In this document: piece after piece, positions 31,001 through 40,385 of the stretch
Position numbering within the stretch: the first letter of the stretch is position 1
How the letters are laid out: each line of letters opens with the position of its first letter
Assembly: GCF_009646115.1 (NCBI RefSeq)
Contig: NZ_CP045720.1
Location: 1,488,001 to 1,552,000 of the forward strand
DNA: 64,000 nt
Source: Pantoea eucalypti
GTDB lineage: Bacteria; Pseudomonadota; Gammaproteobacteria; Enterobacterales; Enterobacteriaceae
Direction: 5' to 3'
Notes under the pieces: model-generated
The model's database searches: none
Told to the model about the DNA's origin: nothing
What the model saw: the letters and a program-made list of their open reading frames with translations, nothing else
Made by a program: the position numbers and the translations under genes

Positions 31001-32416
31001 ATGACTAACCTGGTAGAAGTGGAAGACTTCATGCTTCACAGTGAAGAGAAACGAACCAGCGCGTTCCAGCTTGAGGTGAAAACCTGGCTGGAGCGCCATC
31101 CTGAAACGCAGTATGTCGACATCCTGTTAAATGATCTAAATGGTGTGTTCCGCGGCAAGCGCATTCCGGTCTCTGCGCTGTCTAAACTGGAAAAAGGGTG
31201 TTATTTCCCCGCCTCGGTGTTTGCCATGGATATCCTCGGCAACACGGTGGAAGAAGCGGGACTCGGCCAGTCACTGGGCGAACCTGATAACCTCTGTCTG
31301 CCCGTCACCGGTACGTTAGTTCCCTCCGCGTCTGACCCTCAACACATTGCGCAGCTGTTGTTAACCATGTGCAACCAAGATGGCACTCCCTTTGACGTTG
31401 AACCCCGAAATGTCCTTAACCGGCTGTGGCAACAGCTGCGTAACCGAGGGCTGTTTCCGGTGGTAGCGGTAGAGCTGGAGTTCTATCTGGTGGACAAAAA
31501 GCGTGATGCTGAAGGCTTTATCCAGCCGCCGTGTTCGCCTGGTAGTGATGAACGCAATATGCAGAGCCAGGTCTACTCGGTAGATAACCTCGATCACTTC
31601 GCCGATGTGCTGCGCGACATTGACGATCTGGCGCGTCAGCAGGGCATACCGGCTGACGGCGCACTGGCGGAGGCCTCGCCCGGACAGTTTGAAATTAACC
31701 TCCACCACACGCGCGACGTGCTGCGCGCCTGCGACCATGCGGTGCAGCTCAAGCGTCTGATTCGTCAGGTGGCGGAAAATCACGGTATGACCGCAACATT
31801 TATGGCCAAGCCGTATGAGGAATATGCGGGCAGCGGCATGCATGTGCATATCAGCATGCTGGATGCGGCCGATCACAATGCTTTCGCCTGCGATGACGGC
31901 AGTGATTCGCCACTGATGAAACGCGCGCTGGCCGGCATGATCGACCTGATGCCCGCGTCAATGGCGCTGCTGGCACCTAACGTGAATGCCTATCGCCGCT
32001 TTGTTCCGGATGCCTATGTGCCGTTACAGGCCTCATGGGGCCATAACAACCGGACGGTTGCGCTGCGCGTTCCCTGTGGCGATATTGATAACCATCGTAT
32101 CGAGTATCGCGTGGCCGGTGCCGATGCTAACCCTTATCTGGTGGTGTCGGCTATCCTGGCCGGGATGCTCCATGGACTCGATACTCAGTTGCCGTTGCCG
32201 CATCCGGTCACTGGCAACGGTCATCATGCCGAGGGGCTGGCACTGCCGATTCGTCAGAGCGATGCACTGTATGAATTTGACAACAGTTATCCGTTGCAGA
32301 AGTTACTGGGCGAACGTTTTGCCAGTGTCTGGCACAGCTGCAAAAATTATGAACTGATGCAGTTTGAACGGCTGATTACCTCTACGGAAATTGACTGGAT
32401 GCTGAAAAACGCCTGA
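31001..32416 (+). CDS. puuA: Gamma-glutamylputrescine synthetase
   Basis: 471 residues, glutamine-synthetase-like. It ligates glutamate to putrescine with ATP, the entry step of the pathway. Seen: VDILLNDLNGVFRGKR near residue 38, VAVELEFYLVD near 155, the His-rich GSGMHVHIS near 280 and ASWGHNNRTVALR near 340. Very close to E. coli PuuA in length and sequence. Divergent from puuDRB; a strong terminator lies 110 bases after the stop, so puuP has its own leader. Confidence 0.96.
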   Translation: MTNLVEVEDFMLHSEEKRTSAFQLEVKTWLERHPETQYVDILLNDLNGVFRGKRIPVSALSKLEKGCYFPASVFAMDILGNTVEEAGLGQSLGEPDNLCLPVTGTLVPSASDPQHIAQLLLTMCNQDGTPFDVEPRNVLNRLWQQLRNRGLFPVVAVELEFYLVDKKRDAEGFIQPPCSPGSDERNMQSQVYSVDNLDHFADVLRDIDDLARQQGIPADGALAEASPGQFEINLHHTRDVLRACDHAVQLKRLIRQVAENHGMTATFMAKPYEEYAGSGMHVHISMLDAADHNAFACDDGSDSPLMKRALAGMIDLMPASMALLAPNVNAYRRFVPDAYVPLQASWGHNNRTVALRVPCGDIDNHRIEYRVAGADANPYLVVSAILAGMLHGLDTQLPLPHPVTGNGHHAEGLALPIRQSDALYEFDNSYPLQKLLGERFASVWHSCKNYELMQFERLITSTEIDWMLKNA

Positions 32417-32820
32417 AACGCCGGTTTATCAGCAATTCCGTGCGTTATTTTTGCATATGATGCCCCGATGGCTTGTATTTCTGCCACGGGTTGGGGCAGA
32501 ATACGCGGCCTGCAAAATCAGATGATAACCGACGCTTCACGCGCCGGTTATTTTTTTTGCATCAGGTTTTAATAGAGCGTTTTTGCTGACTTAACCGAGG
32601 CCGGGCACGCACCCGGATAGATAAACACTGAAAACACGCGTAAGCGTGAGATTGAGGATTACAAAGATGGGGATGTTTTACACTCTGCCAGCTAACGCTG
32701 GTACGCGTTTTCGTGATGACTACGGCGCCGCGTCAACCGCTAACCTTTCTCCCTGTCGCTTAATGCGCAGTTGCCCTGTGACCCAGCCCAGCCAGGTTGT
32801 TGCACATGGGGGACTGAAGC
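32417..32820. other. Intergenic leader between puuA and puuP
   Basis: 404 bases holding the puuA terminator, two short hairpins (32601-32616 and 32635-32648) and a small overlapping frame (32667-32831). No promoter could be placed confidently, but transcription of puuP must start after 32558 unless there is readthrough. Confidence 0.6.
32525..32558 (+). terminator. Rho-independent terminator after puuA
   Basis: An 11-bp stem with one mismatch (32525-32535 with 32541-32551) precedes eight T residues. Confidence 0.92.
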
Positions 32821-32831
32821 ATGTCGCTTAA
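32667..32831 (+). CDS. Possible small leader ORF overlapping the puuP start
   Basis: A 54-codon frame beginning [16 protein letters not shown] lies 9 bases before its ATG, and its stop lies 11 bases inside puuP, an arrangement suited to translational coupling. No similarity is recognised and it may be chance. An in-frame GTG at 32646 is an alternative start. Confidence 0.3.
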   Translation: MGMFYTLPANAGTRFRDDYGAASTANLSPCRLMRSCPVTQPSQVVAHGGLKHVA

Positions 32832-34179
32832 TACCTCCGCCGCACCGCAGCGTGCGCAACTCAAAAAAACACTCACGTTACTTCCGGTCGTCATGATGGG
32901 CTTAGCCTACATGCAGCCTATGACCCTGTTCGATACCTTTGGCATCGTTTCCGGGCTGACCGACGGTCACGTCGCCACCGCTTATGCTTTCGCGCTGGTT
33001 GCGATTCTGTTTACTGCTGTGAGTTACGGTAAGCTGGTACGCCGCTTCCCCTCTGCGGGCTCCGCTTATACCTATGCTCAGAAGGCAATCAGTCCGCACG
33101 TCGGCTTTATGGTCGGCTGGTCATCTCTGCTGGACTACCTGTTCATGCCGATGATCAACATCCTGCTGGCTAAAAACTATTTCGAATCGCTGGTGCCGGG
33201 CATTCCGTCGTGGATTTTTGTTGTGCTGCTGGTTGGGTTTATGACGCTCTCTAACCTCAAGGGCATCAAAACTGTTGCGAACTTCAACAGCGTGATTGTG
33301 GTGCTGCAGGTGGTTGTCATGGTCGGGATCACTGCGATGGTGATCTACGGTGTGGCCAGCGGCGTCGGTTCCGGTACGCTGGTAAGCAGCCGTCCGTTCT
33401 GGTCTGAGAATGCCCATGTGGTGCCGATGATTACCGGTGCGACCATACTCTGCTTCTCGTTCCTCGGCTTTGATGGCATCAGTTCGCTGTCGGAAGAGAC
33501 CAAAGATGCAGAACGCACGATTCCTCGCGCTATTTTCCTGACTGCGCTGATTGGTGGTGTGATCTTTATCGCTGCGTCTTACTTCCTGCAGCTTTACTTC
33601 CCGGACATCACCCGCTTCCAGCACCCGGACTCCTCACAGCCTGAAATCATGCTGTTTGTCGCCGGTAAAGCGTTGCAGGTTGGCATCCTGATCTTCTCGG
33701 TGGTCACGGTGCTGGCATCCGGTATGGCAGCGCACGCTGGCGTATCGCGTCTGATGTATGTGATGGGCCGCGATGGCGTGTTCCCGGAGCGTTTCTTCGG
33801 TTACATCCATCCAAAATGGCGTACCCCATCGCTCAACGTGCTGCTGGTCGGTGCGATTGCGCTGATGGCGATTAACTTTGATCTGGTTACGGCTACCGCG
33901 CTGATTAACTTTGGTGCGCTGGTGGCGTTTACCTTCGTTAACCTGTCGGTGATCGCGCAGTTCTGGGTCCGTGAGAAGCGTAACCGCACGCTGAAAGATC
34001 ACGTTCAGTATCTGCTGCTGCCGCTGCTGGGTGCACTGACGGTCGGTGCGCTGTGGGTAAACCTGGAAGAGAGTTCTATGGAGCTGGGCCTGATCTGGGC
34101 CGCCATCGGGATTATCTACCTGGCCTTTGTGACCCGCAGCTTCCGTAATCCGGTGCCGCAGTTCAGCGAAGAAGTCTAA
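32821..34179 (+). CDS. puuP: Putrescine importer, APC family
   Basis: 452 residues with about twelve membrane helices. It resembles E. coli PuuP throughout: [27 protein letters not shown] N-terminus (described, not quoted in full), [13 protein letters not shown] near 100, [17 protein letters not shown] near 214 and [14 protein letters not shown] near 305. It is expected to import putrescine with protons across the inner membrane. The location next to puuA supports the substrate. A GGGGGAC stretch precedes the ATG. Confidence 0.92.
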   Translation: MSLNTSAAPQRAQLKKTLTLLPVVMMGLAYMQPMTLFDTFGIVSGLTDGHVATAYAFALVAILFTAVSYGKLVRRFPSAGSAYTYAQKAISPHVGFMVGWSSLLDYLFMPMINILLAKNYFESLVPGIPSWIFVVLLVGFMTLSNLKGIKTVANFNSVIVVLQVVVMVGITAMVIYGVASGVGSGTLVSSRPFWSENAHVVPMITGATILCFSFLGFDGISSLSEETKDAERTIPRAIFLTALIGGVIFIAASYFLQLYFPDITRFQHPDSSQPEIMLFVAGKALQVGILIFSVVTVLASGMAAHAGVSRLMYVMGRDGVFPERFFGYIHPKWRTPSLNVLLVGAIALMAINFDLVTATALINFGALVAFTFVNLSVIAQFWVREKRNRTLKDHVQYLLLPLLGALTVGALWVNLEESSMELGLIWAAIGIIYLAFVTRSFRNPVPQFSEEV

Positions 34180-34188
34180 TCGCGCTAA

Positions 34189-34226
34189 CGTTGCCGCCTT
34201 TCCGATCTTGCGGGAAGGCGGCAACG
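34189..34226. terminator. Long hairpin between convergent puuP and ygbI
   Basis: A perfect 12-bp stem (34189-34200 with 34215-34226), extendable to 16 bp with one G-T pair and a 6-base loop. Only a short T stretch follows, so it may act in both directions with help from Rho or as a transcript end-protecting hairpin. Confidence 0.7.
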
Positions 34227-34228
34227 GT

Positions 34229-34990
34229 TTAACTGGCCAGCACCAGCTCCCAGTTACCCGTACTTAACAACTCCCGCCCTGCATCACTCAGTTTTTTATC
34301 GGTTATAACCACATCAAACCTCTCCAGCGGTAACGCCAGAAACGTCGCAATTCTGTTGTACTTCGAACTGTCACTCAGCAGCACCCGCTTACTGCTCACC
34401 TCACTCACCGCCTGTTTCACCATCACTTTATCTTCATCCGGCGTAAACAAGCCGCGCGGCCCCCAGCAGGAGGCGGAAATAAAGGCAATATCGATAGCCA
34501 GATGACGCAGGCTTCGTGCCGCCGACTCGCCGATACAGGAGCGGTTCTCCCGGCATACGGTGCCGCCAGTATGAATAACCCGGCACTGACTCGCTTCCAT
34601 CAGCAGATTCGCCACCATAAAATCATTGGTCACCACCAGCACATCATCCCGATCCACCAGCTCTCGTGCCAGCGCTAATGTCGTGGTGCCGGCATCCAGA
34701 TAGATGCAGCTGTTACGCGGAATGTGCCGGGCTGCGGTGCGGCCGATAGCGCACTTTTCATCGTTGTAGAGGGCGCTTTTCGTCAGATGTGAGGGTTCAG
34801 CCGCCAGCCGATCGGCAGAGCGCACGCCGCCGGAAACGGACAGCACCGCACCTTGTTCCTCCAGTTTCTGCACATCACGACGTATGGTCATGTGTGACAC
34901 ACCCAGCCGCTCAGTAAGTTCTGCAATGCTGACCACACCACGATCGGCGACCAGCGCCAGAATCTGTTGATGACGTTCAACCGGAATCAT
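34229..34990 (-). CDS. ygbI: DeoR-family repressor of the tetronate operon
   Basis: 253 residues. An N-terminal DeoR helix-turn-helix (AELTERLGVSHMTIRRDVQKL near 23-43) is followed by a sugar-phosphate-sensing domain with LDAGTTTLALA near 97 and VVTNDFMVANLL near 118. It is divergent from ltnD-otnKCI-ygbN, the same arrangement as E. coli ygbI-ygbJKLMN, so it probably controls that operon through sites in the 265-base divergent region. The effector is unknown; a tetronate phosphate is plausible. Confidence 0.88.
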   Translation of the reverse strand: MIPVERHQQILALVADRGVVSIAELTERLGVSHMTIRRDVQKLEEQGAVLSVSGGVRSADRLAAEPSHLTKSALYNDEKCAIGRTAARHIPRNSCIYLDAGTTTLALARELVDRDDVLVVTNDFMVANLLMEASQCRVIHTGGTVCRENRSCIGESAARSLRHLAIDIAFISASCWGPRGLFTPDEDKVMVKQAVSEVSSKRVLLSDSSKYNRIATFLALPLERFDVVITDKKLSDAGRELLSTGNWELVLAS

Positions 34991-35255
34991 ATCTGCTCCC
35001 TGATAATTATCATTTTTTCACACTATAAAGTATCTGCCGCTTATCCAGAACAAAAAATAACAGCATACATCCCATGATAGCGTGCTTTAACGCCGTTTAA
35101 GGCCTGATTGCGGATAAGTATGCCATGTTAAAAATTGTTCCTGTTCACAGGTATGATGTTTTTTTGTGAAGGATGACACATTTTTACCGGGAGTAAGCTG
35201 GCAGGATTAACAGTAACAAACAAATAATCACTTAATTTAACAGTGGAGGCGTAAC

Positions 35256-36161
35256 GTGCCAGCTGAAAACATCTGTGTTATCGGGTTAGGTTCTATGGGC
35301 ATGGGTGCCGCGAAATCCTGTCTGCGTGCCGGTTTAAACACCTGGGGTGTCGATTTAAACCCCGCTGCGCTGGAGAGCTTACGTCAGGCCGGCGCACGTG
35401 ATGCGCAGCCATCCGCCTCTGCCTTTGCAGACCAACTTGATGCCGTATTGCTGCTGGTGGTGAACGCGCAGCAGGTAAACGCCATTCTGTTCGGTGAAGC
35501 GGGCCTGGCTGCAAAACTGCGTCCCGGCACCGCAGTCATGGTTTCATCCACGCTTTCCGCGCACGATGCGCAGCAGATTGAACAGCGGCTGGCCGAACAC
35601 CAGTTGCTGATGCTGGATGCCCCGGTTTCCGGCGGTGCCGCCAAAGCGGCCAGCGGTGAAATGACCGTAATGGCCTCAGGCAGCGACGCAGCCTTTGCGT
35701 ACCTGCAGCCGGTGCTGGATGCGGTCGCGGCCAAAGTGTACCGCGTGGGCAGTGAAATCGGCCTTGGGTCTACCGTCAAAATTATCCATCAGCTGCTGGC
35801 GGGTGTTCATATCGCAGTGGGTGCAGAAGCGATGGCGCTGGCGGCGCGGGCCGGTATCCCGCTGGACACCATGTATGAAGTCGTCACCAATGCGGCGGGC
35901 AATTCGTGGATGTTCGAGAACCGTATGAAGCATGTAGTAGACGGGGATTACAGCCCGAAATCAGCCGTCGATATCTTTGTGAAAGATCTTAACCTGGTCG
36001 CCGATACTGCCAAATCGCTGCACTTCCCGCTGCCGCTGGCCTCAACCGCCCTCAACATGTTCACCGAAGCCAGCAACGCGGGATATGGCCGCGAAGATGA
36101 CAGCGCGGTAATTAAAATCTTCAGCGGCATCACGCTGCCACAGGCCGGGGAGAAAAACTGA
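35256..36161 (+). CDS. ltnD: L-threonate dehydrogenase
   Basis: 301 residues of the beta-hydroxyacid dehydrogenase family. NAD loop GLGSMGMGAAKSC near residue 8, substrate motif DAPVSGGAAKAA near 122 and catalytic lysine in GSTVKIIHQLL near 171. Oxidises L-threonate at C2 in the cytosol. GTG start with TGGAGG 6 bases upstream. First gene of the operon; shares one base with otnK (TGATG). Known in E. coli as YgbJ. Confidence 0.93.
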   Translation: MPAENICVIGLGSMGMGAAKSCLRAGLNTWGVDLNPAALESLRQAGARDAQPSASAFADQLDAVLLLVVNAQQVNAILFGEAGLAAKLRPGTAVMVSSTLSAHDAQQIEQRLAEHQLLMLDAPVSGGAAKAASGEMTVMASGSDAAFAYLQPVLDAVAAKVYRVGSEIGLGSTVKIIHQLLAGVHIAVGAEAMALAARAGIPLDTMYEVVTNAAGNSWMFENRMKHVVDGDYSPKSAVDIFVKDLNLVADTAKSLHFPLPLASTALNMFTEASNAGYGREDDSAVIKIFSGITLPQAGEKN

Positions 36162-37423
36162 TGCGTCTTGGGGTCATAGCGGACGATTTCACTGGTGCAA
36201 CGGACATCGCCAGTTTTCTGGTGCAGAACGGCCTGAGCACTATTCAGTTCAACGGCATTCCCGCCAGCGAAGAAATCACCGGGGCGCAGGCGATAGTGGT
36301 CAGCCTGAAAAGCCGCTCTTGTCCGGCAGAGCAGGCGGTTGCCCAGTCGCTGGCGGCGCTGGCCTGGCTGCAGCAACAGGGCTGCGAGCGCTTCTACTTC
36401 AAATATTGCTCTACTTTCGACAGCACAGCGCAGGGCAATATCGGTCCGGTGACCGATGCGCTGCTGAACGCACTGGGTGAAACGCAGACGGTCATCTGTC
36501 CGGCGCTGCCTGTCAATGGCCGCACTGTCTACCAGGGCTATCTGTTTGTCGGTGATCAGCTGCTGTCAGATTCCGGGATGCGTCATCATCCGGTCACACC
36601 GATGCACGACAGCAACCTGCTGCGTCTGATGACGTCGCAGGCGTCGGGAAAAGCCGGGCTGATCGCAGCGGCGAAGGTCGAACAGGGCGCAGAGTCAGTG
36701 CGTCAGGCGCTGGGCCAGCTGGCGGCGCAGGGGATCAACTACGTCGTGACCGATGCTCTGCATCAGGATCATCTTGTGACGCTGGGCGCGGCACTAAGCG
36801 ATATGCGGCTGGTCACCGGCGGTTCGGGGCTGGCTATCGGTCTGGCACGGCAGTGGGCGACGGCTGAGACCGACGCTGAGGCGGAGCAGGCTGGTCGTCC
36901 GCAGGGCGATCGCGCCGTGGTACTTTCCGGCTCCTGCTCGCAGATGACCATCCGGCAGGTTGCCGCGTATCGCCAGCTGGCACCGGCCTGCGAAGTTGAG
37001 ATTGAACACTGCCTGGAAGATGCTGAAGGGTATGCCCGACAGCTGTGCGACTGGGTAGAAGCACATCGCCATCAGGCGCTGGCACCGCTGCTGTTTGCCA
37101 CTGCGGACGCGCAACAGTTGCAGGTCATTCAGCAGCGCTATGGTGCGCAGCGCAGCAGTGAAGCCGTTGAGCAGCTGTTCGCCGCCGTCACCCGTGAGCT
37201 GAAGCAGCGCGGCTGGCAGCGCTTTATCGTAGCGGGCGGTGAAACCTCCGGTGTGGTTGCGCAGAGCCTGGGCGTAACGGCCTTTCACATCGGCCCGACC
37301 ATTTCACCTGGCGTACCCTGGGTTCGCGATATCCATCAGCCGCTCTCACTGGCCCTGAAATCAGGCAATTTTGGCGATGAAGACTTTTTCCGCCGCGCGC
37401 AAACGGAGTTTACTTATGTCTGA
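36161..37423 (+). CDS. otnK: 3-oxo-tetronate 4-kinase
   Basis: 420 residues of the four-carbon acid sugar kinase (DUF1537) family. N-terminal substrate domain RLGVIADDFTGATDIASF; C-terminal nucleotide domain with VLSGSCSQMTIRQV near 250 and VAGGETSGVVAQSLG near 355. Phosphorylates 3-oxo-tetronate at C4, feeding OtnC. Overlaps ltnD by one base and otnC by 8. E. coli name YgbK. Confidence 0.93.
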   Translation: MRLGVIADDFTGATDIASFLVQNGLSTIQFNGIPASEEITGAQAIVVSLKSRSCPAEQAVAQSLAALAWLQQQGCERFYFKYCSTFDSTAQGNIGPVTDALLNALGETQTVICPALPVNGRTVYQGYLFVGDQLLSDSGMRHHPVTPMHDSNLLRLMTSQASGKAGLIAAAKVEQGAESVRQALGQLAAQGINYVVTDALHQDHLVTLGAALSDMRLVTGGSGLAIGLARQWATAETDAEAEQAGRPQGDRAVVLSGSCSQMTIRQVAAYRQLAPACEVEIEHCLEDAEGYARQLCDWVEAHRHQALAPLLFATADAQQLQVIQQRYGAQRSSEAVEQLFAAVTRELKQRGWQRFIVAGGETSGVVAQSLGVTAFHIGPTISPGVPWVRDIHQPLSLALKSGNFGDEDFFRRAQTEFTYV

Positions 37424-38060
37424 ATCTTTCTCTTTCGCGGAGCAGCAGGCGCGTGACGAGATGGTGCGTCTTGGCGCGTCGTTCTTTCAGCGTGGCTATG
37501 CCACCGGCTCCGCAGGTAACCTCTCTATGTTGCTGGCCGATGGCAATCTGCTGGCGACACCCACCGGTTCCTGCCTCGGGGAATTACAGGGTGATCGGCT
37601 GTCAAAAGTCACGCCTGAGGGGGAATGGCTCTCCGGTGATAAACCCTCCAAGGAAATCGCGTTTCATCGCGCGCTCTACCTGAATAATCCCGACTGCAGG
37701 GCAGTGGTGCATCTGCATAGCCACTACCTCACAGCGCTGTCGTGTTTACAGGGTCTGGACAAGAAAAACTGCATTCGCCCGTTTACGCCTTATGTCGTGA
37801 TGCGCGTGGGTGATGTGCCGGTCGTGCCTTACTACAAGCCGGGCGATGAACGACTGGCCGAGGATCTGGCAACGCTGGCTCCGCGCTACCGTGCCTTTCT
37901 GCTGGCGAATCACGGTCCGGTGGTGGTGGGCAAGTCACTACAGGAAGCGGCAGACAACACCGAAGAGCTGGAAGAGACTGCCCGGCTGATATTTACCCTG
38001 GGCGACCGCCCGATTCGTTATCTCAATGATGCCGAAGTGGCGGAATTAAGGAGCCGATAA
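37416..38060 (+). CDS. otnC: 3-oxo-tetronate 4-phosphate decarboxylase
   Basis: 214 residues, class II aldolase fold. Zinc-binding histidines in [13 protein letters not shown] near residue 92 and [11 protein letters not shown] near 160. Decarboxylates 3-oxo-tetronate 4-phosphate to dihydroxyacetone phosphate. Start MSESFSF at 37416 matches E. coli YgbL length; upstream ATG codons lie deep in otnK and are rejected. Stop and otnI start share one base (TAATG). Confidence 0.93.
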   Translation: MSESFSFAEQQARDEMVRLGASFFQRGYATGSAGNLSMLLADGNLLATPTGSCLGELQGDRLSKVTPEGEWLSGDKPSKEIAFHRALYLNNPDCRAVVHLHSHYLTALSCLQGLDKKNCIRPFTPYVVMRVGDVPVVPYYKPGDERLAEDLATLAPRYRAFLLANHGPVVVGKSLQEAADNTEELEETARLIFTLGDRPIRYLNDAEVAELRSR

Positions 38061-38845
38061 TGCCGAAGTTTGCTGCTAACCTCTCGACGCAGTTTACAGA
38101 ATACCCCTTTGCTGAACGCTTTGCGGCAGCAGCTGAAGCCGGTTTTACTGCGGTGGAATTTCTGTTTCCTTATGACTATCCCGCCACGCAGATAAAACAG
38201 TGGCTTGATGATAATCATCTGGAGCTGGTGCTGTTCAATACAGCTCCCGGCAACATTGCGGCGGGTGAGTGGGGCGTCTCTGCCATTCCCGGACGGGAAG
38301 CGGAAGCTAAGGCGGATATCGATCGCGCCCTGAGTTATGCGATTGCGCTGAACTGCCCGCAGGTTCATATCATGGCCGCGACGGTGCCGCCTGGTGCCGA
38401 CCGCCAGCGCTACGTCGAGACCTTTATCAGTAACATGCGTTATGCGGCTGAGTGCTTTGCGCCGCACGGCATCACCCTGCTGATAGAAGCACTCAACCCG
38501 ACAACCAAACCCAACTATCTCTACGCCAGCCAGTATCAGACGCTGGAGATGGCTGAACAGATCGACCGGCCGAATGTGTTTACTCAGCTCGACCTGTTCC
38601 ATGCGCAGCGCGTTGACGGCAACCTCAGCCATCTGATTCGCCACTATGCCGGACGCTATCGTCACGTACAGATTGCGTCGGCACCGGATCGCCATGAGCC
38701 GGATGAGGGTGAAATTAATTATCCGTACCTCTTCGCGCTGCTGGATGAGGTTGGCTATGCCGGCTGGATCGGCTGCGAGTACATCCCGCGCGGAAAAACG
38801 ACCGAGGGGCTTGGCTGGTTTAAAACCTGGAAGATAAGAACCTGA
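38060..38845 (+). CDS. otnI: 2-oxo-tetronate isomerase
   Basis: 261 residues of the hydroxypyruvate-isomerase-like TIM barrel family. Likely metal ligands: [14 protein letters not shown] near 140, [10 protein letters not shown] near 174 with Asp and His, and GCEYIPRG near 240 with Glu. Converts 2-oxo-tetronate to 3-oxo-tetronate so OtnK can act. E. coli name YgbM. Coupled to otnC by a one-base overlap. Confidence 0.92.
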   Translation: MPKFAANLSTQFTEYPFAERFAAAAEAGFTAVEFLFPYDYPATQIKQWLDDNHLELVLFNTAPGNIAAGEWGVSAIPGREAEAKADIDRALSYAIALNCPQVHIMAATVPPGADRQRYVETFISNMRYAAECFAPHGITLLIEALNPTTKPNYLYASQYQTLEMAEQIDRPNVFTQLDLFHAQRVDGNLSHLIRHYAGRYRHVQIASAPDRHEPDEGEINYPYLFALLDEVGYAGWIGCEYIPRGKTTEGLGWFKTWKIRT

Positions 38846-38861
38846 TTTAACGTGCTTTAAA

Positions 38862-38881
38862 ACCGGTGTTTCGGCACCGGT
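38862..38881 (+). other. Intercistronic hairpin between otnI and ygbN
   Basis: A perfect 7-bp stem (38862-38868 with 38875-38881) with a 6-base loop and no T-run. It may set the relative amount of ygbN message. Confidence 0.4.
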
Positions 38882-38969
38882 AGGGAGAGGCTTGCCTTTT
38901 TTCTGGCCCTGCACCTGCTATTTCTGTACGCCGATAACCCAAAAAATATAACAATTTCTGAGGTTTACT

Positions 38970-40325
38970 ATGTCCACCGCACTGCTGTTAGCCATAGCGA
39001 CCGCCAGCATCGTGATCCTGCTGCTGCTGGTCATCAAAGCCAAAGTTCATCCGTTTGTCGCCCTGTTAATTGTCAGTCTGCTGGTGGCTATCGCGACCGG
39101 CATTCCGGCTGAAAAAATCATGGAGACGATTATCACCGGGATGGGTGGACTGCTCGGTCATATCACCATCATTATCGTTTTGGGTGCCATGCTTGGGGCG
39201 ATTATTGAAGCCTCGGGCGGTGCTGAATCGCTGGCGCAACGCTTCAGTAAAACGCTGGGGCTAAAGCGAACCGTCGCGGCCCTGACCATGGCGGCCTTTA
39301 TCCTGGGCATTCCGGTGTTTTTCGAAGTGGGCTTTATTATCGTCATCCCGCTGATTTATGGCTTCACTAAGGTGGCACGTGTCTCACCTTTGAAATTTGG
39401 TCTGCCGATGGCGGGTGTGATGCTGACAGTGCACGTGGCGCTGCCGACCCATCCGGGAGCAGCCGCTGCGGCGGGCATCCTGCACACCGATATGGGTTGG
39501 CTGATGATGCTGGGTATTGCGATTTCAGTGCCGGTCGGCATCATCGGCTACTACGTGGCGAAGGTCATGAACCGTCGCCATTACCATCTGTCGGTGGAGG
39601 TGCTGGAACAGTTGCAGATGGCAAAGCCGGAGGGACAGGAAAAGAAAAATGAGCCAGCTCCACCCGGCGCGCTGACCATCAGCGGTCTGATTGTGGTTCC
39701 GATTGTGTTAATTGTGCTGGGAACGCTGTCCCACACACTCCTGACAGAAGGGAGCCTGCTGCGAAATGTGATGACCGTGATTGGCACGCCGCCGATTGCC
39801 CTGCTGATTGCTTTAGGTCTGGCGGCGTGGCTGCTGGGCGTGCGACGGGGCTGGAGCAAAGACAAGCTGGAAGATCTGACCGGTCGGGCCATTCCCACCT
39901 CAGCCAGCGTGATTCTGGTGGCCGGTGCGGGTGGGGCATTCGGTAAAGTGCTGGTGGAGTCGGGCGTGGGTAAAGCGCTTGCGGTCACGCTTGAAACGCT
40001 GCATCTGCCGCTGGTACCGGCTGCGTTTATCCTGTCGCTGGCACTGCGTGCATCACAGGGTTCAGCGACAGTTGCCATCCTGACCACCAGTGGTTTGCTG
40101 ACGCAGGCGGTAACTGGCGTGACGGATATGCAGCGGGTATTGGTCACCCTCGCAGCCTGTTTTGGCGGCCTGGGACTGTCGCATGTCAACGATGCGGGAT
40201 TCTGGGTGGTGACACGTTATCTTGGATTATCCGTCGCCGATGGTTTACGCACCTGGACCGTGCTGACGACAATAATGGGATTAAGCGGTTTTGCACTGAC
40301 CTGGCTGGCGTGGACCGTACTCTGA
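38970..40325 (+). CDS. ygbN: GntP-family permease, putative tetronate/sugar-acid transporter
   Basis: 451 residues with about twelve to fourteen hydrophobic helices, as in gluconate permeases. Seen: ILGIPVFFEVGFIIVIPL near residue 113, a family hallmark, and SVILVAGAGGAFGKVL near 315. It would import the four-carbon sugar acid with protons across the inner membrane; substrate inferred from the operon. Begins 124 bases after otnI, after a hairpin. E. coli homologue YgbN. Confidence 0.9.
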   Translation: MSTALLLAIATASIVILLLLVIKAKVHPFVALLIVSLLVAIATGIPAEKIMETIITGMGGLLGHITIIIVLGAMLGAIIEASGGAESLAQRFSKTLGLKRTVAALTMAAFILGIPVFFEVGFIIVIPLIYGFTKVARVSPLKFGLPMAGVMLTVHVALPTHPGAAAAAGILHTDMGWLMMLGIAISVPVGIIGYYVAKVMNRRHYHLSVEVLEQLQMAKPEGQEKKNEPAPPGALTISGLIVVPIVLIVLGTLSHTLLTEGSLLRNVMTVIGTPPIALLIALGLAAWLLGVRRGWSKDKLEDLTGRAIPTSASVILVAGAGGAFGKVLVESGVGKALAVTLETLHLPLVPAAFILSLALRASQGSATVAILTTSGLLTQAVTGVTDMQRVLVTLAACFGGLGLSHVNDAGFWVVTRYLGLSVADGLRTWTVLTTIMGLSGFALTWLAWTVL

Positions 40326-40337
40326 TTCAGCAATATC

Positions 40338-40378
40338 AGACACTCAGACCCGGCAGGTGATGCCGGGTCTGAGTGTCT
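40338..40378. terminator. 18-bp perfect hairpin between convergent ygbN and sbcB
   Basis: 40338-40355 pairs perfectly with 40361-40378 around a 5-base loop. No T-run on either side; by position it should separate two convergent transcripts. Confidence 0.65.
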
Positions 40379-40385
40379 CAGTACG

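Noticed and set aside
33121..34224. Two long minus-strand frames opposite puuP
   Set aside because: Very His/Gln/Arg-rich, antisense to a twelve-helix transporter gene; shadow frames.
38018..38914. 298-codon frame on the minus strand opposite otnI
   Set aside because: Antisense to a recognisable, operon-coupled gene; no Shine-Dalgarno or motif of its own.
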